A program made the translations under genes and the position numbers. The notes beneath the pieces were generated by a model. That model had not been told where the DNA came from. It saw only the letters and a program-made list of their open reading frames with translations, and made no database searches. From contig CAYNWH010000004.1 of assembly GCA_964400885.1 (NCBI GenBank), positions 6,657 to 70,656 of the forward strand: DNA of 64,000 bases, written 5' to 3'. This DNA is from CAYNWH01 sp964400885 (GTDB lineage Bacteria > Patescibacteriota > Patescibacteriia > CAIXNZ01). Shown here one piece after another: positions 25,279-32,868 of this stretch (positions are counted from its first letter, which is position 1; each line of letters opens with the position of its first letter).

Positions 25279-26697
25279 TTATTTCGAAGAATAAATTTTT
25301 ACTGGCGTGCCAATATATGCCCAGTTATAAAGCCATTCGGCATCTGGCAATTTTAAGTTAATACAACCATGACTGACTCTGGTGCCAAAACGCCAGTGCC
25401 AATAAGCGCCATGAATAGCATACTTTTTATAAAAAGCCATGACATGAGGCACATTAGGCAAAGAATAATTGTCAGGATTATCAGGGCCATAAAAGCCGGT
25501 CATGGTAGTAGAAGGTATCTTGGTATAAATTTTAAAATTGCCCAAAGGCGTAGGATATTTCCAGGTGCCAGTAGAAATAATAAATTCTTTTTCCACTTGA
25601 CCTTTGAAATAAGCAAAAAGTTTTTGCCGAGCAATATCTATTTCTATTGATTTAAAAGAATCATATTTGCCAAGAGGTGAAATTGTCTGAGTGGCAGCCA
25701 AAATATCGGTTATGCAGTCATTATTAATATCGCCATCAGCAATAGAAATACCGCCCTTAAAATTATCATAAACAAATAATTTGGGGTTTATTTTAGGCTT
25801 GCCTTGGCTGTCAAAAATACGCAAATGAGCTCCCCCACTATACCCTGCTCCAGTTAAAATATCTAAATATCCATCGTGGTCAACATCACTGGCAGCCAGA
25901 TTAACTCCGCCTCCAAAACCGCTAGCATAAGCCAAAAATTGGTTTATTAAATTACCATCATAATCAAAAATCTTGACTCTGGGTTCTTTGCCTATAGCCG
26001 GGGCGGCAATAATTTCTGCCTGCTTATCATTATCTAAATCAGCTGCCAAAACATTAACACCACCTAAAAAAGTATCTTCAAAAGCATAAAAGCCTTTTAT
26101 AAAATTAGTATAATTATCAAAAATTTTAATTATTGGTTCTGAATTATAGCCAGCGCCAACTAATATTTCCGGTCGGCCATCGCCATTAACATCGCCCACG
26201 CTAACATTGGCACCGCCTCGCAAATCTTGACTAAAAGCAAAGAAGCTAAAAATCACCTGACCATTTTTATCAAAAATTCTTACTTGCGGTCCTCCGCCTT
26301 CATTAGGCGCAGTGATTATTTCTTTTGCACCATCATTAAATAAATCAGCCACAGTAACTTTTAAACCTTTACGAAAAGTTTCCGCATAAGCTAAAAATTC
26401 AGATTGCAATTCTCCTCGATAATTAAAAATTCTCACCAACGGCTTTTCATTTCTGCCAGCAGCCACAATAATTTCTTTAAAACCGTCGCCATCTAAATCA
26501 GCTGTAGTAATATTAGCGCCTTCAGCCGTAGAATTTTCAGCAAAAGGATAAAACTCTTTTTCTAAGCTAAAATTTTGGGAATTTAAAATTCGTACTGTTG
26601 GTCTAGTAATTTCCGGCGTGACAACCGCTTCTTGAGCAAAAGCAATTGATGGGATAATTAAAAGGGTTAAAATTACAAGATGAATTACTTTTTTCAT
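25279..26697 (-). CDS. FG-GAP repeat protein with C-terminal L,D-transpeptidase domain
   Basis: 472 aa. Signal peptide (about 1-21), then about six FG-GAP/VCBS-type repeats (each with a calcium-loop-like DLDGDGFKEIIVA, DVNGDGRPEILVG, DVDHDGYLDILTG) predicting a beta-propeller. From about residue 345 a YkuD domain follows: HGAYWHWRFGTR and SHGCINLKLPDAEWLY, with the catalytic Cys in SHGC. It should make 3-3 crosslinks or attach proteins to peptidoglycan outside the membrane; the propeller may place it on a surface ligand. ATGA overlap with thpR. Confidence 0.88.
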   Translation of the reverse strand: MKKVIHLVILTLLIIPSIAFAQEAVVTPEITRPTVRILNSQNFSLEKEFYPFAENSTAEGANITTADLDGDGFKEIIVAAGRNEKPLVRIFNYRGELQSEFLAYAETFRKGLKVTVADLFNDGAKEIITAPNEGGGPQVRIFDKNGQVIFSFFAFSQDLRGGANVSVGDVNGDGRPEILVGAGYNSEPIIKIFDNYTNFIKGFYAFEDTFLGGVNVLAADLDNDKQAEIIAAPAIGKEPRVKIFDYDGNLINQFLAYASGFGGGVNLAASDVDHDGYLDILTGAGYSGGAHLRIFDSQGKPKINPKLFVYDNFKGGISIADGDINNDCITDILAATQTISPLGKYDSFKSIEIDIARQKLFAYFKGQVEKEFIISTGTWKYPTPLGNFKIYTKIPSTTMTGFYGPDNPDNYSLPNVPHVMAFYKKYAIHGAYWHWRFGTRVSHGCINLKLPDAEWLYNWAYIGTPVKIYSSK

Positions 26698-27260
26698 AAA
26701 TTAGCCCCTAAATTATAAGATTTAATAATTGAGTAAATCGGTCCAGCCGGCGTTAACTCGCTGGCCATTAAATCAACAGATTGAACTTTAAATTCTGAAC
26801 TCGAAATATTAAGATTGGGAACTTGCAAAGATGTTTTAAATTTTACCCGACCCAAAGTTAAATGCAAACGAAATGGCCTAAAATCTATTTCAAAGCCTAA
26901 CCCCTCCAGAGCCTCCCCTATTTCTCTTTGCAATTTTAAAATTTTGCTGCCATTCAATTCTTTCATTTTCAAAAAAATAACCTTGGGATTATGTAAATCC
27001 GGAAAAGCATCTATTGAGTTTGAAAGCCGAAAGTTTAAAATTGGAAAGTTGGCTATGATTGGTTCTAATGCTTGATTTATGGCTGCAATTTTTTCCTCGG
27101 GAACAGAGCCTAAAAAATGCAAAGTTAAATGAAAATTATCCTTTTCTACCCACTTAATGGGTTTATTTTTATTTAATTTCTTTAATCTTAGCACTAAATC
27201 AAATACTTCTGCCTTAATTTCTGAAGGCAAATTTAGGGCTAAAAATAAACGTTTTGTCAT
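26694..27260 (-). CDS. thpR: RNA 2',3'-cyclic phosphodiesterase (2H family)
   Basis: 188 aa. Two HxTx motifs, HLTLHFLG (about 44-51) and HLTLGRVK (about 132-139), the catalytic pair of the 2H phosphoesterase fold, plus the N-terminal KRLFLALNLPSEIK typical of ThpR/LigT. Hydrolyses 2',3'-cyclic phosphate ends, as in tRNA or RNA repair. Its stop overlaps the next ATG. Confidence 0.9.
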   Translation of the reverse strand: MTKRLFLALNLPSEIKAEVFDLVLRLKKLNKNKPIKWVEKDNFHLTLHFLGSVPEEKIAAINQALEPIIANFPILNFRLSNSIDAFPDLHNPKVIFLKMKELNGSKILKLQREIGEALEGLGFEIDFRPFRLHLTLGRVKFKTSLQVPNLNISSSEFKVQSVDLMASELTPAGPIYSIIKSYNLGANL

Positions 27261-27292
27261 AAATAAATTATACCTGAGATTAGCTAAAAAGA

Positions 27293-27775
27293 AAAGAAAA
27301 ACGGCTCTACTTCTACGCTCTATAAGAGCTACGAAGTATTGAGCCGTTTTAAAATAAATTTGCGGGGAAATAGCCTAGCCAGACCCTCGGGCACCGGGAA
27401 TTCTGCCTTGATCCAATTCTACATCCAGTCTCGCAACTGACTTTTACGGGCCAGGAGGCAAACCCTCCATCAGCTGGGACATGGATTTTTCTTATCCTTT
27501 TGATGCTATCGCCCGGATAATAGCCCCTTAGGCTAAAATTGGAGGCAACGGCTGCTGGTGGTAATCTGGTTCATTGGGCCTCCCAGAATAATGGACCACC
27601 GGCCTTTTAGCAGAGCCGCCTTTGCTAGGAGAGAATCAACGAAATCTCCTGCAATGTTCCTTTTCCCACCTTGAGAAAGTTGAAACCTTGCAGCGCCCCG
27701 ATATTCCTGTCTTTAACTGACTGGACTGGTGTTATCAGTCAAAGACCCCAAAAAATTGGGCTTCTATTTCCCCGT
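27293..27775 (-). ncRNA. Candidate structured RNA B (about 480 nt)
   Basis: GC-rich, ORF-poor region on the minus strand with a promoter at 27782-27810 (TTGTAA, 17 nt, TAAACT) and a long terminator hairpin at 27302-27346 followed by TTTTTCTTTTC. The ends of the RNA body close on each other: CGGGGAAATAG (27764-27774 complement) pairs with CTATTTCCCCG (27363-27373 complement), an 11-bp perfect helix with a 390-nt interior. Inside are more hairpins (GCCCAATTTTTTGGG; GACTGATAACACCAGTC). I looked for tmRNA (tag ORF, CCA end), RNase P (CR-I/CR-V) and SRP marks and did not find them. Possibly a new large RNA class. Confidence 0.75.
27302..27346 (-). terminator. Terminator of structured RNA B
   Basis: Long interrupted stem: CGGCTC and GAGCCG at the base, ACTTC/GAAGT above, GCTC-TTATA-GAGC at the tip, then TTTTTCTTTTC. 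Confidence 0.85.
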
Positions 27776-27781
27776 ATTTTA

Positions 27782-27810
27782 AGTTTAACTAAGGAATATT
27801 TTTTTTACAA
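27782..27810 (-). promoter_or_regulatory. Promoter of structured RNA B
   Basis: Minus strand TTGTAA (27805-27810), 17-nt spacer, TAAACT (27782-27787); initiation expected at the GGGG-helix. Confidence 0.6.
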
Positions 27811-27817
27811 ATAAAAA

Positions 27818-27845
27818 AGCCCTGAACTATTTTAAGTCCAGGGCT
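27818..27845 (-). terminator. Terminator of the DinG-like helicase gene
   Basis: AGCCCTGGAC...GTTCAGGGCT hairpin then TTTTTTATTT on the minus strand, about 80 nt past the helicase stop. The 3'-UTR resembles the bodies of the small-RNA units. Confidence 0.85.
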
Positions 27846-27926
27846 GTATGAAATGAAGTGAAGGGCAAGACATTTCAGAGCAAGCTACAGAAACAAAATA
27901 TACCAAAGTGAAGTATAAGCTGCTTA

Positions 27927-29750
27927 TTATTCTAGCAATGTTAAAGCTTCTTTGACTGCCTGATCCATGGTCAACTCTCCCTTATAGGCTGGCTTAAGCC
28001 ATTCGGGCAGAGAGCTATAGACAATGCGACGAAAACTTTGAGAAATAAAGAAGCAAACCCCCAGGTCACTGAGACTACGAATGTTGCGGCCCCTGACTTG
28101 AAGCGCTTCAATCATGACTCTCCAGTTTCTTAAGGCCCAAACATGCCCGTTAGAAAAACGACGTTCTTCAAACTGGGCCTCTGGGTCTGTCGGACTGGCA
28201 TATCCAGGCCGCAAGAAAAAAATCACGGGTGCAATGCCAGCTGGCAAATCAATGCCTTCGCTGTAATTGGCGGCTGTACCAACCAGCACATCACCTTCGC
28301 CGTTTTTAAACTTTTCTGCCGCTTGCTTGGGTTTGATGCTATTACCATAGGAAACAGCGTACAATCCCTGCTCTGCTGCCAACTTAAGAAACTTTTGGCG
28401 TTCCATTTCAGAAACCACGACCACCAGCGAACGGTGACCTTTTTGCGAGAACTTTTTGACAGCTCTGACAATCATTCTTAAGGAATTGTGCAGGTCATTG
28501 CGCCGCCTTTTTTTCAGAGCCAAATTCGACGTGTCAGTGGGCATGAAAACCCGTGTCTTGCTCACGTCAAAAGTGGAACCAAAGGAATAGAAAGGTAACT
28601 CTAAGCCAGTTTCGAACTTGAGAATGTCAGGATCGCCAATGGTGGCAGAATAGCCAATCAGCTTTTTACCCAAGGTTTTGGAAATCAAGGGTACTACATA
28701 ATAACTTTTGATGGTCAAACGAAAACGAGCCTTTTTCTGGCTGTCGCAAAATTCCGTATCATCAACCTTGTAGTAAAAGGCGATGACGTAATTAAGGGGA
28801 TTTCTCCCCTTTTCCGCCAGAGAAAAACGCAAGGAACGGATAAGCTTAGGAATGCGCAAGACCAGGTTTTCCAAAGTCTTGAGCTCGCCTTTTTGCTTAA
28901 CCGGATCCAAGATTCTGTTCTTAATCGCCTGGCGAATGACTTTTTCCATTTCATGGACGTTAAATTCTGACAAAATACCAATTAAGGTTTCAATGTCAGA
29001 ATCGCGCAAAAGTGTGGGCTGATACGATTGATTCTTGTAGGCAATCTGCTTGAATTTGCCGGCGAACTTTTTGATAATAGCTGCCGGTTTTGGAGCTATC
29101 CCTTCGAGAATGTCAGCAACACGATAAAGATGGTAATCAGTGAGAGTATATTCAAAGATGCTGCGGGCAACTTTGGCAAGATTATGAACCTCATCAATGA
29201 CTACCAGTTCTGGCTCCATTTCGCGCCAGCTGCCAACCAGCATGCGGTTGACAAGGAAAAAAGCAGTCGTGCAAACCACGATTTTCCCTTTTTTGCTCTC
29301 TTCTTTGGCTTGAAATTTCGCCCAATAATAAGGACAAGGATCAACTCCTGCTTCGGCTGTTAAGCCAGTTTCCTGATCAACGCGATGCGGACAATCCAGC
29401 ATATAGCAGGGAGATTCCTCTGCTGAAACATTCGGCGTTTCACTGTCTTGGTAATAAAGGCAAGGATACTCTGACCTGCCATACATGACCAAAACCTGAT
29501 CAGGAAAAGCCTTGGCAATCTGGTCAACCTGAGGTTTTGTTGGCGTCACGTAAAAAAGTGGTCCCATTTTCTGCTTGGACAAAGCCAGCAAAGCTGCCAT
29601 GCCAATGGCTGTTTTGCCTTCGCCAGTAGGAATTTCCAGTAAAACTCCGCTTTCTGATTTGCTAATCAGCTTAAGAGCTTCTGCCTGGACATCTCTGGGC
29701 GTTTCAAAAGGAAACGCTGTTTGCATTCTAGCCGTGGATAATCCCTCCAT
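27927..29750 (-). CDS. DinG/XPD-like superfamily 2 helicase with Fe-S cluster
   Basis: 607 aa. Walker A IPTGEGKTAIGMAAL (about 38-52), DEVH box VVIDEVHNL, and motif VI QVRGRNIR. Between motifs Ia and II are four cysteines (EYPCLYY, ESPCYMLDC, VDPCPYYW), the Fe-S cluster domain of XPD/DinG helicases. Such enzymes unwind DNA 5' to 3', often at repair or R-loop sites. Strong SD (CGGAGG, 9 nt before ATG), promoter 29802-29830 and own terminator: an SD-class monocistronic gene. Codons are GC-richer than in the mre or ribosomal genes. It lies immediately downstream of the small-RNA array, on the same strand. Confidence 0.85.
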   Translation of the reverse strand: MEGLSTARMQTAFPFETPRDVQAEALKLISKSESGVLLEIPTGEGKTAIGMAALLALSKQKMGPLFYVTPTKPQVDQIAKAFPDQVLVMYGRSEYPCLYYQDSETPNVSAEESPCYMLDCPHRVDQETGLTAEAGVDPCPYYWAKFQAKEESKKGKIVVCTTAFFLVNRMLVGSWREMEPELVVIDEVHNLAKVARSIFEYTLTDYHLYRVADILEGIAPKPAAIIKKFAGKFKQIAYKNQSYQPTLLRDSDIETLIGILSEFNVHEMEKVIRQAIKNRILDPVKQKGELKTLENLVLRIPKLIRSLRFSLAEKGRNPLNYVIAFYYKVDDTEFCDSQKKARFRLTIKSYYVVPLISKTLGKKLIGYSATIGDPDILKFETGLELPFYSFGSTFDVSKTRVFMPTDTSNLALKKRRRNDLHNSLRMIVRAVKKFSQKGHRSLVVVVSEMERQKFLKLAAEQGLYAVSYGNSIKPKQAAEKFKNGEGDVLVGTAANYSEGIDLPAGIAPVIFFLRPGYASPTDPEAQFEERRFSNGHVWALRNWRVMIEALQVRGRNIRSLSDLGVCFFISQSFRRIVYSSLPEWLKPAYKGELTMDQAVKEALTLLE

Positions 29751-29801
29751 CGTTTTTTACCTCCGTTTTTAAAAGTTCTTTCCCGAAATTGGGAATAGTT
29801 T

Positions 29802-29830
29802 AACTTAGCAAAAATAAAGCAAAATGTCAA
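29802..29830 (-). promoter_or_regulatory. Promoter of the DinG-like helicase
   Basis: TTGACA (29825-29830) starts two bases after the U-tract of small-RNA unit 1; 17-nt spacer; TAAGTT (29802-29807). Confidence 0.7.
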
Positions 29831-29831
29831 T

Positions 29832-30043
29832 AAAAAAAGCGAGGATCCATGATCCTCGCTAAGCAGTCCACGGTAATGTAAGATAACATACATTAGCAGG
29901 CTGAATTGGACTTGAGACAACAAAACTGAAGTGGAATCCTAACTTTTTATAATTCCTGCACTGCAGATTAATATGTTAGACAAGAGCATGCCCTAGGTGA
30001 CGGTAGTGATAATTATTGCATTGGCAATATACTGCATTGCGTA
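29832..30043 (-). ncRNA. Small RNA unit 1 of the array (about 212 nt)
   Basis: Promoter TTGACA (30073-30078), 17 nt, TATTTT (30050-30055). Early transcript carries ATGCAGT. Terminator AGCGAGGATC-ATG-GATCCTCGCT plus seven Ts (29832-29860). Longest member of the array. No SD. Confidence 0.75.
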
Positions 30044-30097
30044 TTTTTTAAAATAGCAATTAACAATAAAATTGTCAATTATTATTTTCAATAGAAA

Positions 30098-30120
30098 ACC
30101 CCGCATTTTTCATGCAGGGT
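30098..30120 (-). terminator. Terminator of the 63-aa gene
   Basis: ACCCTGCAT-GAAAA-ATGCGGGGT then TTTTCTATT, about 90 nt past the stop codon. The long 3'-UTR resembles a small-RNA body. Confidence 0.8.
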
Positions 30121-30211
30121 TATGAAGCACACAGAAAAGTACTTTATGCAAGGTTAATGTAGCCTAAGGTATGCCACTACAAAGAAGTCAACTGAACAAA
30201 ATGCGATTAGG

Positions 30212-30403
30212 CTATTTTGAAATTAAATGAGCATATTTATTACCATGAGTTCCTCTTTTTAAGTGTCGCTCTTTGCGGCTTAAACCCTTGCCTTTGCGGA
30301 GTACCTGTTTTCCTCCGCTTTTGCCAGTGAAATGTTTCGCATTATGAACTTTACCGCTTTTGCCATGTTTTCTTGAGCCAAGATTACCTCTGCCCTTTTC
30401 CAT
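30212..30403 (-). CDS. 63-aa highly basic protein
   Basis: Rich in Lys, Arg, Gly and His (MEKGRGNLGSRKHGKSGK...GLSRKERHLKRGTHG), no hydrophobic core, few acidic residues: probably an RNA- or DNA-binding, partly disordered protein. Strong SD (AAGGAGG, 7 nt before ATG), promoter 30442-30470, own terminator. It sits inside the small-RNA array, read in the same direction, so a role as RNA chaperone or partner of these RNAs is an attractive but untested idea. No family recognised. Confidence 0.75.
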   Translation of the reverse strand: MEKGRGNLGSRKHGKSGKVHNAKHFTGKSGGKQVLRKGKGLSRKERHLKRGTHGNKYAHLISK

Positions 30404-30441
30404 ATTTTATCCTCCTTGATTTTCTAAATCCTGAATAATAG

Positions 30442-30470
30442 ATTTTAGCGCATTTTTATTAAGCTGTCAA
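30442..30470 (-). promoter_or_regulatory. Promoter of the 63-aa gene
   Basis: TTGACA (30465-30470), 17-nt spacer, TAAAAT (30442-30447); leader about 30 nt with AAGGAGG. Confidence 0.8.
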
Positions 30471-30485
30471 TGCCTACTTTTGTAA

Positions 30486-30603
30486 AAAAATTAAAAGGCG
30501 AAGCAAAAATGCTTCGCCCAGCAGTGAATTTTACTGCAATCGAAGATATGACACCAAAGTGGAGTTGATTCGAGACTACGAGACTGAACTATATTGAACA
30601 GGA
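30486..30603 (-). ncRNA. Small RNA unit 2 (about 118 nt)
   Basis: Promoter TTGACA (30633-30638), 17 nt, TAAATT (30610-30615). 5' region has TATAGTTCAGT. Terminator GGCGAAGC-ATTTTT-GCTTCGCC (30497-30518) and a T-rich tail. No ORF with SD. Confidence 0.75.
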
Positions 30604-30649
30604 TTTATTAATTTATACCTTTTTTAAAAAACTGTCAAGACAAAAATAA

Positions 30650-30672
30650 AAGCGCGGAAAAATTCCGCGCTT
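30650..30672 (-). terminator. Second terminator downstream of the 234-aa gene
   Basis: AAGCGCGGAA-TTT-TTCCGCGCTT then TTATTTTTGTC. The 75 nt between the two terminators (30673-30747) starts with ATTCAGTGC and may be a 3'-UTR-derived or promoterless array unit. Confidence 0.8.
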
Positions 30673-30747
30673 ATAACTAGAAAGTAATATCCCCTACTGG
30701 ATTGGAAGCTAGAGCAAAAGATTGAAAACCAAAGCACTGAATTAATA

Positions 30748-30775
30748 AAGGGGCAAGGTTTTACCCTTGCCCCTT
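30748..30775 (-). terminator. First terminator of the 234-aa gene
   Basis: AAGGGGCAAGG-GTAAAA-CCTTGCCCCTT with a short T-run, 26 nt past the stop. Confidence 0.8.
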
Positions 30776-30800
30776 GTTGGTGTTGGTAGCTTTGGCCGAA

Positions 30801-31505
30801 TCAGGCCGCGGCCTGTTCCGCCAAAGCCTCCTCGGCGACCGCGAACTCCACGAGGTCGAACATGCCGGAACAGCCCGTGCCGCCCAGACCCGGCCGCTGC
30901 GGTCCGAAGCCCGCGAGGATGCCGGCCTTCTTGATGACCTCGGCGATGACGTCGGGGTGAATGTCCTCGGTGTTGACCATGACCGTGCCCCTGACCTCCC
31001 AGGAGTCGAAGCGCGGCTGGGTGATGCACACGGCCACCTTGCGGTCTTTGGCGCCCTGGTTGCCCTTGCGCTGGTCCACTTCCCAGCCTTCGTTCTTCTC
31101 ACCGCTCTCCTCGGGCAGGATCAGCGGATAGCAGGGGTCAGTCAGCCGCAGCAGGCCAGGCAGCATGTTGCCGGCGGCGCCGGAAAGGTTGCGTTTGGTG
31201 CCCGGCACCTTGACCGACTTGGCCGCGTTGCAGCAGGCCGCGAAAAACCACTTGCGCGGAATGACCGCCTGTTCGGGGTTGTCGCTGTCGCGGTGAAAGT
31301 CCTTCATGCGATAGACCTTGGTGCCCGCTTCTTCCTCCGGGCTCCAGTCGGTCTTGGGGCCTTTGCGCTTGGTCTTGTCGCGCAAGGTGGTGAGCAGTTC
31401 CTGGGTCGGCTTGTCCATGAACAGCTCGGAGGTTCCCCTCAGACAGAAGCTGTAAGGGACCCACCCTTTTTTCTCGACACTGGATTCCTGTTTGTCCTTG
31501 GCCAT
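30801..31505 (-). CDS. 234-aa GC-rich protein resembling a phage/plasmid-associated family
   Basis: Visibly GC-rich (third positions mostly G/C) in an AT-rich genome. N-terminal FCLRGTSELFMDK, middle VIPRKWFFAACCNAAK, C-terminal ITQPRFDSWEVRGTVMVN, then VIKKAGILAGFGPQRPGLGG. This order (beta-strand with LM, I/VP..F..A...AAK, PRFDEWE-like strand, AG..xGxGxxRP, glycine loop) recalls an uncharacterised protein common in phages and mobile elements; I base this on memory of the family pattern only. Function unknown. SD AAAGGAGA, leader of about 135 nt from the promoter at 31646-31674. Codon use suggests recent transfer. Confidence 0.7.
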   Translation of the reverse strand: MAKDKQESSVEKKGWVPYSFCLRGTSELFMDKPTQELLTTLRDKTKRKGPKTDWSPEEEAGTKVYRMKDFHRDSDNPEQAVIPRKWFFAACCNAAKSVKVPGTKRNLSGAAGNMLPGLLRLTDPCYPLILPEESGEKNEGWEVDQRKGNQGAKDRKVAVCITQPRFDSWEVRGTVMVNTEDIHPDVIAEVIKKAGILAGFGPQRPGLGGTGCSGMFDLVEFAVAEEALAEQAAA

Positions 31506-31640
31506 GTGTTTCTCCTTTTCTGTTGGTTAGTGTTTAGCCGTCTTTTGCAAAACAGCTCCTTGACCGCCCTTTAACGTAACTCACTCAAACTAAGACCAGA
31601 AGACTTAACTGAACCTTCCCACCTCCTTTTTGTCAAAGAT
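31506..31640 (-). promoter_or_regulatory. Long leader of the 234-aa gene
   Basis: About 135 nt between the predicted start of transcription and the ATG, with a hairpin AGCTGTTTTGC/AAAAGACGGCT near 31535-31556. No recognised riboswitch. Sequence AAAGGAGAAACACATG at the end gives the SD; the same AGGAGAAA(A)CACATG precedes the gene at 59588. Confidence 0.45.
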
Positions 31641-31645
31641 TTACC

Positions 31646-31674
31646 ACCTTAACAAAAATTAAAATCTTTGTCAA
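31646..31674 (-). promoter_or_regulatory. Promoter of the 234-aa gene
   Basis: TTGACA (31669-31674), 17-nt spacer, TGT-TAAGGT (31646-31651), weak -10 with a TG extension. Confidence 0.5.
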
Positions 31675-31711
31675 GCGCTTAAAACAACTAAATATAAATC
31701 TTTAATTTTTA

Positions 31712-31832
31712 TTAATTATAAAAGCGCTCTTTGAAAAATCTTAGAGCGCTTTTGTCTAGACTAAAATCTACTGAATAAGACTTCAGTTTATGGGAGCAAA
31801 CAGAATCTTAGCGAAGTTTAATGAACTGCAAT
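31712..31832 (-). ncRNA. Small RNA unit 3 (about 120 nt)
   Basis: TTGACA at 31861-31866, poor -10, and TTGCAGT at the usual distance (31825-31831). Terminator AAAAGCGCTCT...AGAGCGCTTTT (31720-31753). Ends at the N gap on its promoter side. Confidence 0.65.
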
Positions 31833-31870
31833 ATATAATTTTTGCAAATTTTAAACTATTTGTCAATAGT

Positions 31871-31970
31871 NNNNNNNNNNNNNNNNNNNNNNNNNNNNNN
31901 NNNNNNNNNNNNNNNNNNNNNNNNNNNNNNNNNNNNNNNNNNNNNNNNNNNNNNNNNNNNNNNNNNNNNN
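31871..31970. other. Assembly gap (100 N) within the array
   Basis: Exactly 100 Ns, a scaffold gap of arbitrary length. It interrupts the array, so additional units may be missing. Confidence 0.95.
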
Positions 31971-32009
31971 CGAAGGCAGCAAATTTTAGCTCAGGTGACA
32001 TCACTGTAA
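31971..32009 (-). ncRNA. Small RNA unit 4, truncated by the gap
   Basis: Promoter TTGACA (32039-32044), 17 nt, TAATAA (32016-32021), then TTACAGTGATG at the expected start. Body runs into the Ns. Confidence 0.6.
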
Positions 32010-32047
32010 TATATCTTATTATCAAATAATTATAATTCTGTCAAGAT

Positions 32048-32165
32048 TAAAAAGCCCGGGACCAAAATGATCCCAGGCAAGCTGCGCTGAAAAAGCAGTC
32101 AATTGTAAGGCTCTAAAATGAATTAAAATGAAAAAAAGCAAAATCTAGCGGAACGTACTGTAACA
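32048..32165 (-). ncRNA. Small RNA unit 5 (about 118 nt)
   Basis: Promoter TTGACA (32194-32199), 16 nt, TATAAT (32172-32177, consensus). Starts GTTACAGTACG. Terminator GCCTGGGATC-ATTTT-GGTCCCGGGC (32054-32078) plus TTTTT. Confidence 0.8.
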
Positions 32166-32199
32166 TTTGATATTATAATCCAAATTGTATATTTGTCAA

Positions 32200-32351
32200 A
32201 TAAAAAGCCCTGAACTAGTTTGGTCTCAGGGCTTTATAATTTTGACTGAACTACACCAGACAAAAATGCAATGTACAGAACAACACGCTATTCTATTGTA
32301 GTCAACTAAAATTCACAGCATTGTAAATGACCGAACAAAAATCTACTATAA
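32200..32351 (-). ncRNA. Small RNA unit 6 (about 150 nt)
   Basis: Promoter TTGACA (32381-32386), 17 nt, TAATCT (32358-32363). Starts near TATAGTAG. Internal GACTAC can pair with GTAGTTCAGTC before the terminator AAGCCCTGA...TCAGGGCTT (32206-32234). Confidence 0.8.
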
Positions 32352-32385
32352 TAAAACAGATTAATATATTTACTTAGCAATGTCA

Positions 32386-32497
32386 AAAAAAATGGCGATC
32401 CCGCGTCGCGGGATCGCCCTGCACTCCGCTTTACTCCATTTCAATATGCCAGACTATGCGGGACTCTACAACGCAAAAGCGCACTGCATCTTTTGAT
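32386..32497 (-). ncRNA. Small RNA unit 7 (about 112 nt)
   Basis: Promoter TTGACA (32527-32532), 17 nt, TAAATT (32504-32509); ATGCAGTGCGC near the 5' end; CGCTTT can pair with AAAGCG before the terminator. Terminator GGCGATCCCG.. with its 12-bp complement (32394-32418) and eight Ts. Confidence 0.8.
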
Positions 32498-32530
32498 TAA
32501 ATAAATTTAACTTATTAAAAAATTTTTGTC

Positions 32531-32637
32531 AAAAAAAAAGCGAGGCAAATATACCTCGCTCTGTACTGTAGTCAAAACCATTGCAACATACGACAATGAA
32601 ATACAAAATACGTAAGTTCAATGAATTGTACTGCAAC
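32531..32637 (-). ncRNA. Small RNA unit 8 (about 107 nt)
   Basis: Promoter TTGACA (32667-32672), 17 nt, TAACTT (32644-32649). Starts GTTGCAGTAC. Terminator AGCGAGG-TATATTTG-CCTCGCT (32539-32560) plus eight Ts. Confidence 0.8.
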
Positions 32638-32721
32638 TGTTTAAAGTTAGCTCATTTTGGGTAATTTGTCAAGTTTAAAATAAAAGATCCCTAATACAAT
32701 TTGTATCCATGATTAATATAA

Positions 32722-32826
32722 TTAAAAAAGGCGGGAATGGATTTCCTCGCCTTATACTTAGACCAGTGAACGATGCTTTAATACATTGCAACACATAGTA
32801 TTGAAATGCAATCCAAGTTACTGCAT
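32722..32826 (-). ncRNA. Small RNA unit 9 (about 105 nt)
   Basis: Promoter TTGACA (32856-32861), 17 nt, TAAATT (32833-32838). Starts ATGCAGTAAC. Terminator AAGGCGAGGAA...TTCCCGCCTT (32728-32753). A further imperfect hairpin at about 32685-32710 may be a decayed terminator. Confidence 0.8.
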
Positions 32827-32868
32827 TTTTATAATTTATGCCTAATATTATAATTTGTCAAGTTTAAA

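Noticed and set aside
27293..27775. tmRNA or RNase P RNA
   Set aside because: GGTTTCAAC and CAGAATTCCCGG fragments recall conserved pieces, but there is no tag reading frame with tRNA-like end, no CR-I GAGGAAAGTC, and the end helix is longer than a tRNA acceptor stem.
30774..31574. 266-aa ORF on the plus strand
   Set aside because: Antisense shadow of the GC-rich 234-aa gene, which has the SD, promoter and family-like motifs.
31783..32029. ORFs spanning the N gap
   Set aside because: They exist only because Ns are read as open codons.
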